A stretch of 64,000 bases of DNA, taken from UBA5336 sp964492485 (GTDB lineage Bacteria; Pseudomonadota; Alphaproteobacteria; Caulobacterales; Hyphomonadaceae). Positions 8,662 through 17,170 of this stretch are shown here, in pieces (the first letter of the stretch is position 1; the number at the start of each line of letters is the position of its first letter). The notes below the pieces were generated by a model, which worked only from the letters and a program-made list of their open reading frames with translations, made no database searches and was not told the DNA's origin. The position numbers and the translations under genes are program-made. The stretch is from contig CAZBKM010000006.1 in the NCBI GenBank assembly GCA_964492485.1, positions 71,442-135,441 on the forward strand, written 5' to 3'.

Positions 8662-9903
8662 CTAGGTATCGGTCTGTCGGGAGTCGGACATGCGGGTGCG
8701 CACGACCACCGTCTCATGCAAGGTCCGGTGGACTGGACAGCGGTCGGCGATCTCCAGAAGCCGGGTGCGCTGATCCTCATCGAGCTGTCCGTAGACTGCG
8801 ATCTCCCGCTCGAAGATGTCGACCTTCCGGCCCTCCTCGCATTGGGCACAATCCTCTGCATGGTCCTTCGCATGGGTGAGGCGCACCTCGACACGCTCCA
8901 GGGGCCAGTCCTTGCGGTCGGCATACATGCGGATCGTCATGGCGGTGCAGGCGCCGAGCCCGGCGCTGACAAGTTCATAGGGGTCCGGGCCATTGCCGCC
9001 CCCGCCGACCGAGCGTGGCTCATCGGCAAGCAGCCGCGTCGGGCCGACGGAAATGCCCGCCTCGAAGCGGCCCCGGCCGGTCTCCGCCACCGCAACCTCG
9101 CGCGGTGTTCCGTCCTGGCGGGCCACCGGCTCACCCGCATCCGGCCAGAGATAGCGCGACGCCCAGCTCGCCACCGTATCGCCCACATACAGCGCGTCGC
9201 GCTCGCGGCTGAGAAGATGGTCGGCGCCGTCCAGGCTGATGAAGGATTTCGGATGCTTTGCCGCCAGAAACAGACCGGTGGCGTTGTCGATCCCGACGAC
9301 CTGATCCAGCGGCGCGTGAAACACGGCAAGCGGCCGCTTCAGGCTGGCGGCGGCATCGCGCACCCTCGCCCCCTTCACATCGTCGACGAATTGCCGGCGG
9401 ATCGTGAACGGCCGCCCGGCGAGGGAAACCTCCGCCTCGCCGCGGGTCTCGATCTCGTCGATCCGGTCGCAGAACTGGGCCAGCACATGATCGGCATCCG
9501 ACGGCGCCCCCAGCGTGGCGACCGCCTTCACGTCGGGCAGTTCAGCCGCCGCCACCACGGCTGCCGCCCCGCCGAGCGAATGGCCGAGCAGCAGTTCGGG
9601 ACCGCCATGGGTATCGGCCAGCCATCGCCCCGCGGCGACCAGATCCTGCACATTCGTGCTGAAATTGGTGTTGGCGAAATCGCCCTCCGACTGGCCGAGC
9701 CCCGTAAAGTCGAACCGCATGACGGCGATCCCGTGATCGGTCAGGCGCCGGGCGATCCTCTGGGCCGCGCGCAGGTCCTTCGAGCAGGAGAAGCAGTGCG
9801 CAAACAGCGCCCAGGCGCGTGGCGGAAAGGCCGTCCAGTCCAGCCGGGCAGCCAGGGCCTGGCCGTCGGCACCGGGAAATGTGATGCGGGTGGGCTTGTC
9901 CAT
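8662..9903 (-). CDS. Alpha/beta hydrolase fused to OsmC-type peroxiredoxin domain
   Basis: 413 residues. Residues 1-255 are an alpha/beta hydrolase with the nucleophile elbow LLGHSLGGAA. Residues 270-410 are an OsmC/Ohr-like domain with PDPYELVSAGLGACTAMTIR (first reactive Cys) and a second Cys in DRCPVHRTL. This two-domain architecture is a known bifunctional protein in proteobacteria. OsmC domains reduce organic hydroperoxides, while the hydrolase substrate is unknown. It starts at ATG 9903. It lies between ccmH and degP on the same strand, and the 298-base gap to ccmH contains a repeat element, so it probably has its own promoter. In related genomes degP tends to follow the ccm genes directly, so this gene may be a later insertion. 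Confidence 0.9.
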   Translation of the reverse strand: MDKPTRITFPGADGQALAARLDWTAFPPRAWALFAHCFSCSKDLRAAQRIARRLTDHGIAVMRFDFTGLGQSEGDFANTNFSTNVQDLVAAGRWLADTHGGPELLLGHSLGGAAAVVAAAELPDVKAVATLGAPSDADHVLAQFCDRIDEIETRGEAEVSLAGRPFTIRRQFVDDVKGARVRDAAASLKRPLAVFHAPLDQVVGIDNATGLFLAAKHPKSFISLDGADHLLSRERDALYVGDTVASWASRYLWPDAGEPVARQDGTPREVAVAETGRGRFEAGISVGPTRLLADEPRSVGGGGNGPDPYELVSAGLGACTAMTIRMYADRKDWPLERVEVRLTHAKDHAEDCAQCEEGRKVDIFEREIAVYGQLDEDQRTRLLEIADRCPVHRTLHETVVVRTRMSDSRQTDT

Positions 9904-10015
9904 GAAGAGAGCTCCTCGTCTGGCAGCGTGTCCCGACAGGATAGGCGCATTGCCGCCGAACCGAAATCACGGCTCTGTGTCCCAGCCGCGCGCTGAAGCC
10001 GCGCAGCCCACATAG

Positions 10016-10032
10016 CTGGCGCTACTCGCCAG
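10016..10032. other. Small hairpin CTGGCG-CTACT-CGCCAG
   Basis: A 6-base perfect stem with a 5-base loop lies in the gap between ccmH and the hydrolase-OsmC gene, just left of the repeat element. It may help end ccm transcription, but no T-run is present. The rest of the gap (9904-10062) shows no gene. Confidence 0.35.
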
Positions 10033-10062
10033 AGCGAATGGGGACCGAAGTCCGATCGGAGC

Positions 10063-10195
10063 CTTTTCAGGCGAAGCAGCACCGGTTCGCGTCAAAAAAA
10101 ACTCTCGAAAACAGGAACATAGCGCGTCTTACCTGACGATGATTGACTTGAAGATGCGCAAGTGTCCGTTTGCAACCGTGTCCGTTTGCTGCGAG
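10063..10195. repeat. Mosaic palindromic repeat, modules A and B plus an inverted piece of module C
   Basis: Module A runs from TTTTCAGGCGAAGCAGCACC (about 10064) and module B from AGGAACATAGCGCGTCTTAC to GAAGATGCGCAAG at about 10161. It is followed by GTTTGCAACCGTGTCCGTTT (10168-10187), which is the reverse complement of the GGAGCAAACGGGATCGGTTG part of module C at 52607-52626. This shows that the family is assembled from exchangeable blocks in either orientation. It lies just 3' of ccmH. Confidence 0.8.
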
Positions 10196-10201
10196 CTTGC
10201 G

Positions 10202-10684
10202 TTAGCCTGCCGGGTCGTCCGCTTCGGGCGGGACCGAGGGGATACGCTCCCCCTGCCTGCGGCTGTGCGCGAATGCGACGCCCAAACCGAACCCCACGAT
10301 CAGGAGGCCGAACGGCGCCATCCAGAGTAGCCAACCGGCCGGATCGTCGGCTTCGGGGCGGAACAGCACGAATTCGCCATAGCGTTGGGCGAACCAGCCG
10401 CGCACCTCCGCATCGCTGGCGCCCCCGGCAACGAGGCTGCGGACCCGCTCGCGCATGGTGACCGCGATCTCGGATGCGGACTGGGAGATCGGTTCGTTCT
10501 CGCAGGCCACACAGCGGATCTCCCGGGTCAGGCGCGCCACGCGGGCTTCTTCCGCCTCCGTCAGGGTGATGCGGTCCGGCGTCTCTTCGTCCGGCCCGGC
10601 CAGGGTCGCCGGCTCTGCCGGTTGGGCCTGCACGGCACCGTTTGCCGACAGGGCGAGCGCCAGAGACGCCAGCACGGCCCTCAT
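10202..10684 (-). CDS. ccmH: Cytochrome c maturation protein CcmH (apocytochrome thiol reductase)
   Basis: 160 residues. A signal peptide is at 1-20. The thioredox motif RCVAC has Cys58 and Cys61. A helical domain follows, then one membrane span at about 118-138 (WLLWMAPFGLLIVGFGLGVA). CcmH (CycL) keeps the CXXCH cysteines of apocytochrome c reduced and works with CcmF and CcmI in heme ligation on the periplasmic side. The ATG at 10684 overlaps the ccmF stop by 4 bases. The tail repeats the motif EADDPAG also seen near residue 112, a small oddity. It is the last gene of the ccmI-E-F-H run. Confidence 0.94.
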   Translation of the reverse strand: MRAVLASLALALSANGAVQAQPAEPATLAGPDEETPDRITLTEAEEARVARLTREIRCVACENEPISQSASEIAVTMRERVRSLVAGGASDAEVRGWFAQRYGEFVLFRPEADDPAGWLLWMAPFGLLIVGFGLGVAFAHSRRQGERIPSVPPEADDPAG

Positions 10685-12633
10685 GCCGGCGCCTCCGCGG
10701 GGGGTATCGGGGCGCCCGCAACCGGTCTGCCCTCGCCCGCCTCCGCCGTGCGCCGTCTGCGTCCCGGCCAGACGGCCAGTCCCGCTGCCAGCGCCATCAG
10801 GATCACACCCAGGAAGACCAGGTCGATCATCGGGTTGTAATAGGCACGGAACGTCCAGCGGATCTCGCCGTCCACGACCCGGCGGTCGCCCAGCGCCGTA
10901 TACAGGTCACCCAGCCCGGTCTTGTGGATCGCGGTTTCCGTCGTCGGCATCTGGGCAGCCGGATAGAAGCGCTTCTCAGGGCGCAGAACCGCGCGCGCCT
11001 CACCCCTGGTGGCGATGAGGGTCGCGCGATCGGCATACCAGTTCGGCCCCTCAACCGAGCGCACGGTGTCAAGCTCCAGGGTCCAGTCGGCGACCTGGGC
11101 CTGCTCGCCTATGGCGAGATCAAGCGTGGTCTCGTAGCGCGCCGAGGTCTCGACGACGGCGCCGATCACGAACAGGCCCAGCCCGGCATGGGCCAGCGTC
11201 ATTGCCCAGGTCCGCAGGCTCTGGCGCCCGATGCGCCGCCAGGTCACGGCACGGCGCTTGAGCTCCCAGGCCGCGCCCCCAACCAGCCAGACACCCAGCG
11301 CCAGGCCGAACGCGGCCCCGAACGGAATGTCCAGCGGCCCGACCCCGAGCAGCGCGAAGACGCCCACCAGTCCGGCAAAGGCAAGCAGCCACCGGCCCAG
11401 CCCGGCGGTCGCCGCCCGCCCCCAGCTCCAGGCCTGCACCAGGGGCAGCGCCACGAGGATCAGCGCCATGATCGGGGTGAAGGTCAGATTGAAGTAAGGC
11501 TCGCCAACGCTCATCTGCTCGCCGAAGCCTTCCGCGATCAGGGGAAACAGCGTGCCCAGCAGCACCGTCGCCGTCGCCACGGTCAGGACGATGTTGTTGG
11601 CCGCCAGCGCCCCTTCGCGGCTGACGACCGTCCAGGGTGGCCCCGCTTTCAGCGTCGGCGCCCGCCAGGCGAACAGCGCCAGCGCCAGACCCCCATAGAT
11701 GAGCAGGCCGATCAGCAGAAGCAGCCCCCTGAGCGGATCGACGGCAAAGGCATGGACCGAGGTCAGGATGCCCGACCGTACGAGGAACGCACCGAGTATC
11801 GACATGCAGAAGGCCAGCACCGCGAGCAGCGCGGTCCAGCCCGCGAAACTGCCCCGCTTTTCCGTAACCAGCAGCGAATGCATAAGCGCCGCGCCGATCA
11901 GCCAGGGCATGAGGCTGGCATTCTCCACCGGGTCCCAGAACCACCAGCCGCCCCAGCCGAGTTCGTAATAGGCCCAGATCGACCCCAGCAGGATACCTGC
12001 GGTCAGCGGCGCGAACGCGGCCAACGCCCAGGGCCGGACCGTGGCCGCCCAGTGCCGGTCGATACGTCCTTCGATGAGCCCCGCAGCGGCCAGCGCAAAG
12101 ACGAAGGAATAGCCGACATAGCCGAGATAGAGCATCGGCGGATGCAGCGCGAGGGCCGGATCCTGCAAGAGAGGGTTGAGGCTGGCGCCCTGCAGGGGCG
12201 GCGTCTCGAGGCGCAGGAACGGGCTGGACGCGAACAGCAGATAGGCCAGCGTCCCGAAGGACAGCAGGCCCTGAACCCCGATGGCACGGGCCTCGAACCG
12301 GGCCCGGCCGGTGTTCAGGAACCGCGCCGCCGCCGCCCCGAAGCCCAGCGTCACAAGGCACCAGAGCGCCATGGAGCCTTCATGGTTGCCCCAGGTTCCC
12401 GCGACCTTGTAGAGCATCGGCTTCAGGGTGTGGGAATGATCGGCGACCAGCGCGACGGAGAAATCCGACCGTACGAACGCCGTGACCAGGGTCGCGAAGG
12501 CCACGCCCATGGCCAGAAACGCCGCAATGGCCAGTTGCCCCGCCAGCGCGCGCCGTCCCATCAGGCCCGCCCCGCCCTGCACCAGCGCCAGGGCGAAGGC
12601 GAGGAAGGCCGCAAAATGTCCCAGTTCGGTCAT
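10681..12633 (-). CDS. ccmF: Heme lyase subunit CcmF
   Basis: 650 residues with many membrane spans. The tryptophan-rich WWD signature is present (GWGGWWFWDPVENASLMPWL), as are conserved His residues for heme handling (VADHSHTLKPMLYKVAGTWG, NHEGSMALW). The length fits the family (about 640-660). The protein attaches heme from holo-CcmE to reduced apocytochrome c with CcmH and CcmI. Start and stop codons overlap those of ccmE (12633) and ccmH (10681) by 4 bases each, so the operon is translationally coupled. Confidence 0.96.
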   Translation of the reverse strand: MTELGHFAAFLAFALALVQGGAGLMGRRALAGQLAIAAFLAMGVAFATLVTAFVRSDFSVALVADHSHTLKPMLYKVAGTWGNHEGSMALWCLVTLGFGAAAARFLNTGRARFEARAIGVQGLLSFGTLAYLLFASSPFLRLETPPLQGASLNPLLQDPALALHPPMLYLGYVGYSFVFALAAAGLIEGRIDRHWAATVRPWALAAFAPLTAGILLGSIWAYYELGWGGWWFWDPVENASLMPWLIGAALMHSLLVTEKRGSFAGWTALLAVLAFCMSILGAFLVRSGILTSVHAFAVDPLRGLLLLIGLLIYGGLALALFAWRAPTLKAGPPWTVVSREGALAANNIVLTVATATVLLGTLFPLIAEGFGEQMSVGEPYFNLTFTPIMALILVALPLVQAWSWGRAATAGLGRWLLAFAGLVGVFALLGVGPLDIPFGAAFGLALGVWLVGGAAWELKRRAVTWRRIGRQSLRTWAMTLAHAGLGLFVIGAVVETSARYETTLDLAIGEQAQVADWTLELDTVRSVEGPNWYADRATLIATRGEARAVLRPEKRFYPAAQMPTTETAIHKTGLGDLYTALGDRRVVDGEIRWTFRAYYNPMIDLVFLGVILMALAAGLAVWPGRRRRTAEAGEGRPVAGAPIPPAEAPA

Positions 12634-13061
12634 GAGGCCGCCTGCGGGTCGATATGCTTCAGTTCCCTTGGAACGTAGGTCTCATCATGCTTGGCCAATA
12701 GCTGGCTGGCCTGGAAGACGCCTTCATCGGTAAACTGTCCCGTGGCGACCACACCGGAGCCCTCGCGGAACAGGTCTGGCGTCACCCCGGTGTAATGGAC
12801 GGCGACGCTATGGGGGCTGTCGTCGATGACGGTAAAGCGGATCAGCGCATCGGCGCCATAGGTCAGCGAGCCCGGCGCGACGAAACCGCCCACCTTGGCC
12901 CGCTTGCCGGGCGGTGGCCCCCCCGTCTCCGCAATCCGGGCGGGGGTGTAGAACAGATCGGCGGTCTGGCGCATGGCGACCGCCACCAGTCCGGCGGCAG
13001 ACAGGACCAGCACGGCGGCAATCGCAACGGTCCACAGGCGTCGGGTACGGGCTCTCATCAT
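12630..13061 (-). CDS. ccmE: Heme chaperone CcmE
   Basis: 143 residues. An N-terminal membrane anchor is at about 9-28. The periplasmic OB-fold has the heme-binding motif LLAKHDETYVPREL, with His125 (covalent heme) and Tyr129. CcmE takes heme from the CcmABCD export complex and delivers it to CcmF. Its ATG at 13061 is 24 bases after the ccmI stop, and it overlaps ccmF by 4 bases. No ccmABCD genes are in this window, which is usual in alphaproteobacteria, where they are often separate. Confidence 0.95.
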   Translation of the reverse strand: MMRARTRRLWTVAIAAVLVLSAAGLVAVAMRQTADLFYTPARIAETGGPPPGKRAKVGGFVAPGSLTYGADALIRFTVIDDSPHSVAVHYTGVTPDLFREGSGVVATGQFTDEGVFQASQLLAKHDETYVPRELKHIDPQAAS

Positions 13062-13085
13062 TCCTGTATAGGAAACCTCACACGG

Positions 13086-13718
13086 CTAGGGAATGCGGCG
13101 GGTTGTGCCGGCGTCGGCATCCGGCATGCGCTCCGGGTCCGCCTCGGTCGCCGCCTCGATCCAGGCCGACAGCATGGCCGCACGCGGACTGTCGACCGGC
13201 ACGGTCGCCGCCACCCGGTCCCACATCGCCCGCGCCGCGGCACGCTCGTCGGCCTGCCAGAGGCTGAGCCCGACCATGAAGCCGGCCCTCAGATCCTCCG
13301 GCGCGCTGTCATAGGCCTCGCGGTAGATGCGGCGGGCCTCGGGGCCGACCTCGCCGCCGGACAGTCGCACATAGCTGTCGGCGAGCGCCATCAGCGCCGG
13401 CGTGAACCCGCCATCGCGCCGCAGGGCCGACTGGAACGCCCTCAGGGCTTCCTCGTCGCGGCCCTGGGACGCCAGCAGCCGGCCGATGAAGTAATGCGGT
13501 TCGGGATCCTCGGGCCGGGTGCGGGTCAGCCGTTCCAGACGGGTGAGCGTCTCGGCCGGTGTGAGCTCGTCGGGTGCCTTCTCGGCAATGCGCGCCTCGC
13601 GCTCGGCGAAGGGCAGGTCGGACCGCCCCGGCGAGCCCATGTGGAGGTAGCCCGCCCCTGCGATCACGACCGCCAGTGCCCAGGGCGCGGCGCGGCTCAG
13701 CCAACCAGCCCCCATCAT
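13086..13718 (-). CDS. ccmI: Cytochrome c biogenesis TPR protein CcmI (CycH)
   Basis: 210 residues. One N-terminal membrane span is at about 10-25. TPR-type helices follow (EPHYFIGRLLASQGRDEEAL, RDGGFTPALMALADSYVRLS, YDSAPEDLRAGFMVGLSLWQ). CcmI is usually longer with two spans; this protein lacks the first part, so it is a short version. It binds the C-terminus of apocytochrome c and presents it to CcmF/CcmH. The ATG at 13718 overlaps the upstream kinase stop by 4 bases, which ties the ccm operon to a two-component system. Confidence 0.88.
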   Translation of the reverse strand: MMGAGWLSRAAPWALAVVIAGAGYLHMGSPGRSDLPFAEREARIAEKAPDELTPAETLTRLERLTRTRPEDPEPHYFIGRLLASQGRDEEALRAFQSALRRDGGFTPALMALADSYVRLSGGEVGPEARRIYREAYDSAPEDLRAGFMVGLSLWQADERAAARAMWDRVAATVPVDSPRAAMLSAWIEAATEADPERMPDADAGTTRRIP

Positions 13719-15106
13719 GCCGCCGGAAGCTCCAGCGTGGCGCGAAGCCCCCCCAGCGGAGACTTGGACAGCGAGACCTCGCCGGAATAGAGCTCGGCCA
13801 GCTCCTTCACAATGGACAGGCCCAGACCTGAGCCGGGGGCCGTCTCGTCCAGGCGCACGCCTCGGCTGAGCGCGACGTGGCGGGCGTCCGGCGCAAGCCC
13901 GGGTCCGTCATCGTCCACATGAATCCGCAGCCGCCCCTCGGGGCGGCGCGTCACGGTAAGCTCGACGCGGCGGTCGGCCCATTTGCAGGCGTTTTCCATG
14001 AGGTTTCCCAACATCTCTTCCAGATCCTGCTGCTCGCCGCGGAAGATGTCACGGGGGCTGCTTGTCGCAACGACCGTGATGGCTCGCGCCTCGAACAGCC
14101 GCTCCAGCAACCGCGCCAGCCCCTCGACGACGGTCTTGACCTCGGTACGGGCGCCGAGGGTCTGGGCCCGCGCCGCCGCCTGGGCGCGCTTGAGATAGTG
14201 GTCGACATTGGTCCGCATCTGCTCGGTCTGGCGACGGACCACCCGGTCGAGCTCGCTGTCGCCCACGGCCTCGTTGCGCAGGACGGCAAGCGGGGTCTTC
14301 AGGGCGTGCGCCAGATTTCCGACATGGGTCCGCGCCCGGTCCACCACGGCGCGGTTGTGGTCCAGAAGCTTGTTCAGTTCCTCCGTCAGCGGTCGCACCT
14401 CGGCAGGATAGGTGCTGTCGAGATGGGTGCGCCGGCCCTCGCGCACGTCACTCACATGCTCGCGCACGCGCGACAGCGGCGCCAGAACCAGCCGGACCTG
14501 CACCGCCATGGCGATAAGGACACCGCCGGCCAGCGCGATCATCGCTCCAAGCAGCAGGAACAGGAAACGCCGCGCGCCCTCGTCCGGCTTCTCCCGGTCG
14601 GCGGCCGCCAGAAGCACCGCGCGCGATCCCGTCTCGCCCAGAACGATCGCGCGGGCCCCCACGCGCAGACGCTCGGCATCCGGCCCCTCGGCGTCGCCGA
14701 ACACCGTGGTGCCCGGCATTGCCAGGGCGGCTTCGCGCAGACGGTCCGGCAATGGCACATCCCCGTCCCACAGGCTCGTGGAGCGCAGGTCCCGGCGGGG
14801 CCTCCCATCGGCGTCGACCGAAAGGATCGCCCAGTAACGCCCGGTCAGAGGCGTCTCGTAGCGGGGATCGGCCGGCAGTTCGCTGTCGCGGGCGGTAAGG
14901 TCACCCTCCGGCGTCTGGTCAACGGCACGGGAGAGGGCCACCAGCGAGGCATCCAGCTCTTCCTCCAGGAGCTGGATGGTCTGCGCGCGGTACAGCGCAG
15001 ACAGCGCGAAGGCACCGCCGAGCAGCACCACGAGACACCAGAGACCGGCGGCGATCAGAAGGCGCCGCGCCAGCGACCGCTCGGTCAGGAATGTTCGCGC
15101 CGCCAT
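13715..15106 (-). CDS. Sensor histidine kinase (PhoQ-like)
   Basis: 463 residues. Membrane segments are at about 15-38 and 180-203, with a periplasmic sensor domain of about 140 residues between them. HAMP follows, then the phosphoacceptor His267 (VGNLAHALKTPLAVLRNE), the N-box MENACKWADRRVEL and the G-boxes DDGPGLAPD and GSGLGLSIVKELAELYSG. The frame after the second span and the H-box type NLAHALKTPL match the PhoQ/QseC group. It follows the response regulator gene by 9 bases and overlaps ccmI, so regulator, kinase and ccm genes may share one transcript. Confidence 0.92.
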   Translation of the reverse strand: MAARTFLTERSLARRLLIAAGLWCLVVLLGGAFALSALYRAQTIQLLEEELDASLVALSRAVDQTPEGDLTARDSELPADPRYETPLTGRYWAILSVDADGRPRRDLRSTSLWDGDVPLPDRLREAALAMPGTTVFGDAEGPDAERLRVGARAIVLGETGSRAVLLAAADREKPDEGARRFLFLLLGAMIALAGGVLIAMAVQVRLVLAPLSRVREHVSDVREGRRTHLDSTYPAEVRPLTEELNKLLDHNRAVVDRARTHVGNLAHALKTPLAVLRNEAVGDSELDRVVRRQTEQMRTNVDHYLKRAQAAARAQTLGARTEVKTVVEGLARLLERLFEARAITVVATSSPRDIFRGEQQDLEEMLGNLMENACKWADRRVELTVTRRPEGRLRIHVDDDGPGLAPDARHVALSRGVRLDETAPGSGLGLSIVKELAELYSGEVSLSKSPLGGLRATLELPAA

Positions 15107-15115
15107 GCCCGGCGA

Positions 15116-15799
15116 TCACCCGGCCGCAGCCTCTTCGCCGTCGGGCACCACGAGGCGATAACCCAGACCGCGCTCGGTCTCGATCCGCTCCGCGCCGATC
15201 TTCTTTCGCAAGCGTCCGATAAAGACCTCGATCGTGTTGCTGTCGCGGTCGAAATCCTGGTCGTAGATATGTTCGACCAGCTCGGTCCGGGGCACGACGC
15301 GGCCGCGATGGTGCATCAGATAGTGGAGCACCCGGTATTCGTGCGCCGTCAGCTTCACCGGCTCTCCATGAACGCTGGCGCGCGCCGCCCGGGTGTCCAC
15401 CCGCAGGGCGCCAGCCTCAAGTGCGGGGGCGGAATGTCCGGCGGCCCGTCGCAACAGGGCCCTCAGCCGCGCCAGAAGTTCCTCGGTGTAGAACGGCTTC
15501 GTCAGATAGTCGTCGGCACCGGCGTCGAAGCCCGCCACCTTCTCGCTCCAGCGGTCGCGCGCGGTCAGGATCAGGACCGGGAAGTCCCGCCCGTCGGCCC
15601 GCCAGCGTTCCAGCACGGTCACGCCATCCAGCTCGGGCAGCCCAAGGTCGAGGACGACGGCGTCGTAAGGCTCCGTGTCGCCAAGGAAGTGGCCTTCCTC
15701 GCCGTCGGGTGCGGTATCGACGGCGTAACCCGCGTGGGTCAGGGCCGTGGCCAACTGCCGTCGAAGGTCGGGGTCGTCTTCCACAACGAGAAGCCGCAT
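15116..15799 (-). CDS. OmpR/PhoB-type response regulator (PhoP-like)
   Basis: 227 residues from ATG 15799, which has GGAGG 8 bases upstream; an in-frame ATG 15 bases further up has no such site. The receiver has EDD at 7-9, Asp51 (VVLDLGLPELDG) and Lys in YLTKPFYTEEL. The DNA-binding winged helix carries KLTAHEYRVLHYLMHHRGRV and ends with RGLGYRLVVPDG. The partner kinase is the next gene. The PepSY gene upstream ends 5 bases before this start, so the three are likely cotranscribed. Confidence 0.93.
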   Translation of the reverse strand: MRLLVVEDDPDLRRQLATALTHAGYAVDTAPDGEEGHFLGDTEPYDAVVLDLGLPELDGVTVLERWRADGRDFPVLILTARDRWSEKVAGFDAGADDYLTKPFYTEELLARLRALLRRAAGHSAPALEAGALRVDTRAARASVHGEPVKLTAHEYRVLHYLMHHRGRVVPRTELVEHIYDQDFDRDSNTIEVFIGRLRKKIGAERIETERGLGYRLVVPDGEEAAAG

Positions 15800-15803
15800 G
15801 GTC

Positions 15804-16151
15804 CTATCCTCCACTCGCCGACAGGATCCGGCCCGAACGCGCGTCCACGCGGAACTGCATGCGCCGTCCAGCCCCCGTCATCCAGGAAATCCTGTACTCC
15901 GATCCCCGCCCTGTCGAGAACAGGTCTGCGTCGAGCTGGTAGCCGCCATAGCGGTCGCGCAGCTTGGCAAACACGTCGCGAAGGGGCACGACCTCGCCGC
16001 TCTTGACCGCGTCGCGGGCCTGGTCCGGCGAGAACGAGCTGCCGAGCTCCGGTGCGGCGGAGGCCGGCAACGGGGCGCCCACGGGTCCAAGCGCCAGGGC
16101 GAGGACGCAGGCCAGGACAAGAGCAAGGAGGCGTGGGGCGATCCGGATCAT
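15804..16151 (-). CDS. Small secreted PepSY-domain protein
   Basis: 115 residues from ATG 16151. A signal peptide is clear (residues 1-33, IRIAPRLLALVLACVLALAL ... ASA-A). The rest fits one PepSY domain: QARDAVKSGEVVPLRDVFAK, then GGYQLDADLFSTGRGSEYRI and FRVDARSGRILSASGG at the C-terminus. PepSY proteins are periplasmic, are thought to bind or inhibit peptidases, and often sit next to PhoPQ-like systems, as here. A longer in-frame start at 16202 would add 17 residues before the signal peptide and is less likely. Confidence 0.85.
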   Translation of the reverse strand: MIRIAPRLLALVLACVLALALGPVGAPLPASAAPELGSSFSPDQARDAVKSGEVVPLRDVFAKLRDRYGGYQLDADLFSTGRGSEYRISWMTGAGRRMQFRVDARSGRILSASGG

Positions 16152-16204
16152 GGTCAAGAGTTCTGGGCCCGATGGACTGAACGGCCTGTGAATGGGCTGC
16201 AACC

Positions 16205-17122
16205 CTACTTCGCGGCTGCGGATTTCAGAAAGTCCTGAAGTCGCGAGTCGCGCGGATCGTCGAGCACGATCTCGAGCCGGACATAGAGATCGCCCGGTTT
16301 CGACGGGCGCTGGACCCCCTGCCCTTTCAACCTCAGGACCGACCCGGTATTCGAACCGGCGGGCACCTTGAGGCTGAGCTTCCCGTTTGGCGTCTCCACA
16401 TCGACTTTCCCGCCCAGCACGGCCGTGTCCAGGGAGACAGCCTTCGTCATCCGCAGATTGTCGCCCTCGCGCGTCCAGACGGGACTGTCGGCCACGCGCA
16501 CTTCGATCAGGGCGTCACCAGGCGGGCCTCCGCCGGGCGAGGGCTGGCCCTGGCTGCGCAGGCGCAGGGTCTGACCGGACTGGATGCCAGCCGGGATGTC
16601 GATGTCCAGCGCCTTGCCGTCGGCCATGGTCATGCGCCGGCGCGCACCCGTGACCGCGTCGCGAAACGGGATCTCCACGGAATAACGCACGTCGCGACCC
16701 TTGACGGGTCCGGTGCGCCGTCGGCCCCCACGCCCGCCGAACAGGCCCGAAAGCAGGTCGTCGAAGGGATCCTCGCTCTCGCCGCCGAACCCGCCGAATC
16801 CGCCCCCGCCGAACCCGCCGCGTCCGAACCCGCCGGCCTGCCCCCCGGGATGCGCGCCCGGATGCCCGCCCGAATGCCCGCCGGCAAATCCGCGCGGGTT
16901 GCCGGCGCCGTCGATTTCGCCACGGTCGTACCGGGCACGCTTGTTCTTGTCGCCGAGGATCTCGAAGGCCGCCGAAACCTCCTTGAACCGGTTGGCCTTG
17001 GCCTCGTCGTTCGGGTTCAGGTCGGGGTGCAGGTCCTTGACCAGCGCCCGGTAGGCCTTCTTGATCTCGTCGTCCGACGCCGTCCGCGCGACGCCGAGTA
17101 TGGCATAGGGATCCTTGCTCAA
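16205..17122 (-). CDS. DnaJ-class co-chaperone without zinc finger (CbpA type)
   Basis: 305 residues. The J domain at 1-70 has the HPD motif at 32-34 (VKDLHPDLNPND). A Gly-rich linker at about 75-125 has repeated GGHSGGHPGAHPGGQ and FGGGGFGGFGG patterns. The C-terminal substrate-binding domains I and II follow (DIDIPAGIQSGQTLRLRSQG, LKVPAGSNTGSVLRLKGQGV). The four CXXCXGXG zinc motifs of true DnaJ are absent, so it belongs to the CbpA/DnaJ-like group. It stimulates DnaK ATPase. It sits between the GTA gp15 gene and the PepSY gene on the same strand, with no overlap to either. Confidence 0.9.
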   Translation of the reverse strand: MSKDPYAILGVARTASDDEIKKAYRALVKDLHPDLNPNDEAKANRFKEVSAAFEILGDKNKRARYDRGEIDGAGNPRGFAGGHSGGHPGAHPGGQAGGFGRGGFGGGGFGGFGGESEDPFDDLLSGLFGGRGGRRRTGPVKGRDVRYSVEIPFRDAVTGARRRMTMADGKALDIDIPAGIQSGQTLRLRSQGQPSPGGGPPGDALIEVRVADSPVWTREGDNLRMTKAVSLDTAVLGGKVDVETPNGKLSLKVPAGSNTGSVLRLKGQGVQRPSKPGDLYVRLEIVLDDPRDSRLQDFLKSAAAK

Positions 17123-17170
17123 GGCAATCCACCTCTGGGAAGGGGCCGGGTCCGGCCCGTCGCTCCAGAT

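Noticed and set aside
10642..12678. A 678-codon plus-strand open frame opposite ccmF
   Set aside because: The composition is Arg/Gln/Pro-rich without any family signal, and the minus strand encodes an unmistakable CcmF.
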